Assembly: GCA_964421005.1 (NCBI GenBank)
Contig: CAYQUV010000036.1
Location: 1-7,400 of the forward strand
Direction of reading: 5' to 3'
DNA: 7,400 nucleotides
Origin: CAYQUV01 sp964421005
GTDB lineage: Bacteria; Patescibacteriota; Minisyncoccia; Minisyncoccales; CG1-02-41-26
A program made the translations under genes and the position numbers. Below the pieces are notes generated by a model. That model was not told the DNA's origin. It worked only from the letters and a program-made list of their open reading frames with translations, and made no database searches. This document shows, piece after piece, positions 4,709-7,400 of this stretch; position 1 is the first letter of the stretch; each line of letters opens with the position of its first letter.

Positions 4709-6507
4709 TCTAACACCCTTTCTCCTTCATAGTGGGGCGGACTTGGCTGCCCACCAGCCCTACGCTGCTGCTGTTCTAAATTAGCCAAACGACTTATTTC
4801 AGTTGCCCCAAACTGGTCATTCGTTTGAGCTGATTTCTTTATTTTTCCAGCACTGGCTGGCGTTCTTATAGGCTGCATTGTATATGGAAATTGTGCTAAC
4901 TCGTGAGGAACCGCAGTCTCATATATCTGATTAAAGTTGTCAAGCCCTGCATACTCGGCAAGAATTCTGGTTGCAGTAGGAACATCCACAACTGCCCCCT
5001 GCTGTGCAGCCATCGACATAGACGGTAACACCCACGATGTCATAAAGCTCATTAGCTTCTGGTACTTAATTTCTGGCGATTCTCGCTGCATCGAATAAGG
5101 TATGAGCTTAAAGACAAAGTCATTAAACTCGCCCACCTTCCGAGAATTTGAAAATACTGCTGGCATTTGTCCATAACCGTAAATATCCCGAAGCACGGGC
5201 ACATACGTTAACGGGTTATACCAGAAATCCCACGCGAGCTTTTTCACAATCGAAGTTACAAACGAATCAAATCTCGATGCCATATTGCGAATGATTCGCG
5301 TAGCATTATTAAACACAAGCTGCTCTTGTCCCAACGTCGGGGCCTGCACTCCACGACCACCAAGCACGTCTGGATTGCCGCCTTGTTTCGTAAACTCTGC
5401 CTCAGCAAACGCCATCCATTGTAAGTTCGAGGGGTTGACGCCGCCGTACTCAATCTCTTTTAGCGACTGTATATTATCTACTCGCACAGTGCCCATATTC
5501 GACGTCTGAGTGATGCGTTTGGCATCGCCCTCGGCAGCAGACTCGTAAGCCAAAATTTTCTTCTGGTTCTCCGCCTGCTCTCTGGCTTTATCAAACAATA
5601 TGTTCATTGTTACATCAAGGTCGTGCCAAGACCAAGCGGGCGGTAGCGGCGTTGGCGTTTCCGGTAAAAATCTATAACCAAGATAGTCGTATGGGCCGCC
5701 TTCTGGGCCAGTCCACTCGATAGTACGAAGTATCTTAGCCTTTTTGCCTTCTGGCATTATCGTAACAATAACATTCTCATCATACAAGTACAAATCAATA
5801 AAGGTCGTATAATCTCGAAGGCCAAGCCTACTTCTGTCAAAATTGTGTTTCGTAATCTCCTCTGGCGAGTAGTCCTGAATCATCTTGCCATCAGGAGTAA
5901 TGTAATCGGCTATCTGGTTCCCCCACTTATCTTTTCCCGCAAAAAAGTCTTTTGCGTAATCTGTCGGTAGCCGATATATGTCGCCTTCCAAAGTAAAGTC
6001 GGCTCGCCGCTTAGCAGCTGGGTCTCCGATATAGTTCGCCTCGTCAATTACAGTAACAGACGGAACACCCGTTTTTATGACTCCGCCTTCTTCGAGTCTA
6101 ATGTTCCCGCTATGCGTTAACATCGTTCTGGTGATAGCAGCACCAAACATTGACGCTACAGCGGCAGGAATCAATACGTTCTCGGCCAACTTCAGATGCT
6201 CAATATAGTGGTTTATAGCCAACTGTGTTACATAAGCCCAATGACGGAAGTTGGCTATTTTAGTTTCTACCATAAACTTGGGGTCGCCCTCAACCAAAAA
6301 TGGTACAATACTATCGACTCCTCGACCTATCAAGTTTATAGTATGAAACGGGTGAAACCCTGGCGTATAATAACCAGCAGCATACGCCTGTATCAGTTTT
6401 TGTCGATGCTTCAGCACCGGCTCCTGTAAGCGTCTCCACGCTTTACAAATAAGCTGCAACCTACGCGGAAACTTTAATTTTTTACTTTGGGTTTTTAAGT
6501 CTGCCAC
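4705..6507 (-). CDS. Portal protein
   Basis: This is the likely dodecameric ring through which DNA enters and leaves the head. From the GTG at 6505-6507 it has 600 residues, a usual portal size. Evidence includes its place directly after the large terminase, a helical basic N-terminus (SKKLKFPRRLQL), and an early segment FHTINLIGRGVDSIVPFLV followed by a long helix-rich region, as in portals where the chain commits to the clip and stem. A later block, QAENQKKILAYESAAEGDAK, then GGNPDVLGGRG, TLGQEQLVF and RNMASRF, resembles the wing and crown helices of portals. The C-terminus is Gln/Pro/Arg-rich and probably flexible. I prefer the GTG because TGAGGAC lies about five bases upstream. An in-frame TTG (6517-6519) overlapping the terminase stop would add four residues. 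It ends in TGA overlapping the protease ATG by four bases. Confidence 0.85.
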   Translation of the reverse strand: MADLKTQSKKLKFPRRLQLICKAWRRLQEPVLKHRQKLIQAYAAGYYTPGFHPFHTINLIGRGVDSIVPFLVEGDPKFMVETKIANFRHWAYVTQLAINHYIEHLKLAENVLIPAAVASMFGAAITRTMLTHSGNIRLEEGGVIKTGVPSVTVIDEANYIGDPAAKRRADFTLEGDIYRLPTDYAKDFFAGKDKWGNQIADYITPDGKMIQDYSPEEITKHNFDRSRLGLRDYTTFIDLYLYDENVIVTIMPEGKKAKILRTIEWTGPEGGPYDYLGYRFLPETPTPLPPAWSWHDLDVTMNILFDKAREQAENQKKILAYESAAEGDAKRITQTSNMGTVRVDNIQSLKEIEYGGVNPSNLQWMAFAEAEFTKQGGNPDVLGGRGVQAPTLGQEQLVFNNATRIIRNMASRFDSFVTSIVKKLAWDFWYNPLTYVPVLRDIYGYGQMPAVFSNSRKVGEFNDFVFKLIPYSMQRESPEIKYQKLMSFMTSWVLPSMSMAAQQGAVVDVPTATRILAEYAGLDNFNQIYETAVPHELAQFPYTMQPIRTPASAGKIKKSAQTNDQFGATEISRLANLEQQQRRAGGQPSPPHYEGERVLE

Positions 6508-6511
6508 TTTT

Positions 6512-6518
6512 GTCCTCA
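6512..6518 (-). promoter_or_regulatory. Shine-Dalgarno site deciding the portal start
   Basis: TGAGGAC on the minus strand, about five bases before GTG 6505-6507, supports that start over the in-frame TTG at 6517-6519. The TTG is itself part of this site and has only a more distant GAGGCG further upstream. The site also contains the terminase TGA (6516-6518), so the two genes are probably coupled in translation. Confidence 0.55.
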
Positions 6519-7400
6519 ATATCTAAATCGCCTCATTGTTCGTTTTATATTCTCTTGCTCAGCTTGCCATTTTCTAAACCTGGCCTCAAAAGATTCTGGC
6601 GGCGGCTCTTTTTCTCTACGCAAATCTGCGGGCCTCACTTCTACCATAGCAAGAACGCAGAGACCGGTTGCAATTACTCTATCGCCGTGAGCATAACGAG
6701 CACCGCTTTCATCCAAAACCGAGTTGCTTAGGCCAGCGTCAATGCGACCAGGAATAAAGATATAATCTTCCAGCTCATTGAGCAAGGCTTCGTCGTGAAT
6801 AATCAAATAGTTATAATATCGTTCCGGCTTTAGACTTTCTGCAAGAGCCGAATCCAGCCTATCAAGAAGCATCATTTTGGAGCCGTTCGGCCCTGGCGTG
6901 CTACGCCATCCGCGATTCAACCCGCGTTTACGAACCATCTTACGTTCGTTAACATTGAAATAAACTTTGTTGTATCCGAGTTTCCAAACCGTCTTATCAA
7001 AAGTATCGCCAGGTCCGTTAGCTTCCCAAATCAAATAAGCATCGCCAAGCCATTTACACGTAGCTACGGCCATCTCTGCGAAATCTGGAACATCAATGTA
7101 GGGGTCAGCGTATATGCCAACAAGTTCGTGTTTATTTACATCGCAGATAGTCAGCACCGAATTAGATGCCCCAGTGCCACGCGATATATCACACGCCACA
7201 ATGTAATTATGTGTTTTGTTTGGGAGAGACCCCCACCACTTCAAGACATTTCCAGATTCCTTTGGCAAAAACTTAATGTTATGAAAAACTCCACCTATGT
7301 TTTCAAATTGTATTTTGCCTTTATAGTTGGGCTTCCTCAGATACTTAGCTCGTATTTTTTGCAACACTTCATAATCAAAAAACTGCTCTGAGGAAGCCTG
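6516..7400 (-). CDS. terL: Terminase large subunit, C-terminal nuclease part (partial)
   Basis: The frame is open to the right edge, giving 294 visible residues that end at TGA 6516-6518. The ATPase half lies outside the window. What is seen fits the RNase H-like nuclease domain that cuts concatemeric DNA during packaging. The first metal-binding Asp sits in YIVACDISRGTGASNS, a second acidic position in YLIWEANGPGDTF, and a third in ARYAHGDRVIA near the end, which is the usual three-acid layout. Between them are a basic stretch (ERKMVRKRGLNRGWRS) and a helix (MMLLDRLDSAL), as in other large terminases. The first visible residues (QASSEQFFDYEVLQKI) look like the link between the ATPase and nuclease domains. 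A GTG at 7365-7367 is not the real start, since coding sequence continues upstream. The portal gene follows at once, the classic order. Confidence 0.9.
   Translation of the reverse strand, partial: QASSEQFFDYEVLQKIRAKYLRKPNYKGKIQFENIGGVFHNIKFLPKESGNVLKWWGSLPNKTHNYIVACDISRGTGASNSVLTICDVNKHELVGIYADPYIDVPDFAEMAVATCKWLGDAYLIWEANGPGDTFDKTVWKLGYNKVYFNVNERKMVRKRGLNRGWRSTPGPNGSKMMLLDRLDSALAESLKPERYYNYLIIHDEALLNELEDYIFIPGRIDAGLSNSVLDESGARYAHGDRVIATGLCVLAMVEVRPADLRREKEPPPESFEARFRKWQAEQENIKRTMRRFRY

Noticed and set aside
7365..7367. GTG as the true start of the terminase
   Set aside because: The same frame stays open to the window edge with terminase-like residues, and the fragment lacks the ATPase domain, so the gene begins outside the window.
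7128..7391. Plus-strand frame opposite the terminase
   Set aside because: It is antisense to a clear terminase nuclease domain, with no supporting signal.

Overview
The window is part of the head (packaging and capsid) module of a tailed double-stranded DNA bacteriophage (Caudoviricetes-type). It probably comes from an uncultured phage or prophage contig assembled from metagenomic reads, since a run of exactly 100 N (2594-2693) looks like a scaffolding placeholder. Every credible gene lies on the minus strand, so transcription runs from position 7400 towards 1. Genes are tightly packed, with overlapping stop/start codons and purine-rich Shine-Dalgarno sites (AGGAGG, AGGAGA, GAGGT), which points to a bacterial host. 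TAA, TGA and TAG are all used as ordinary stops, so there is no sign of stop-codon reassignment. No integrase, tRNA, CRISPR array, insertion sequence or lysogeny gene is visible.

In transcription order the layout is as follows. The C-terminal nuclease half of the large terminase is cut by the window edge (7400-6516). The portal protein follows (6507-4705). Next comes a membrane-anchored trypsin/HtrA-like serine protease (4708-3968). Two very small lysine/arginine-rich proteins follow (3968-3741 and 3740-3579). Then come a 93-residue conserved-looking protein of unknown function (3576-3295), a 122-residue beta-rich protein that may be structural (3317-2949), and a zinc-ribbon protein running into the assembly gap (2947-2694). 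On the far side of the gap is a second small protein with a coiled coil and a zinc ribbon (about 2594-2367). An acidic scaffold-like protein (2353-1316) and the HK97-fold-type major capsid protein (1273-194) follow. A hairpin lies in the next intergenic space, and then the first 24 codons of another gene (72-1).

The familiar parts make a working head-assembly line: terminase packages DNA through the portal into a shell built from the capsid protein on the scaffold. The middle block (about 2370-4700) is accessory in character. It is AT-richer than the flanking genes in the stretches I compared, and it holds small proteins plus a protease that does not look like a standard prohead protease. I do not see a wholly new system. 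The items most worth a second look are the membrane-anchored protease in the portal-to-capsid interval and the pair of zinc-ribbon proteins on either side of the gap.
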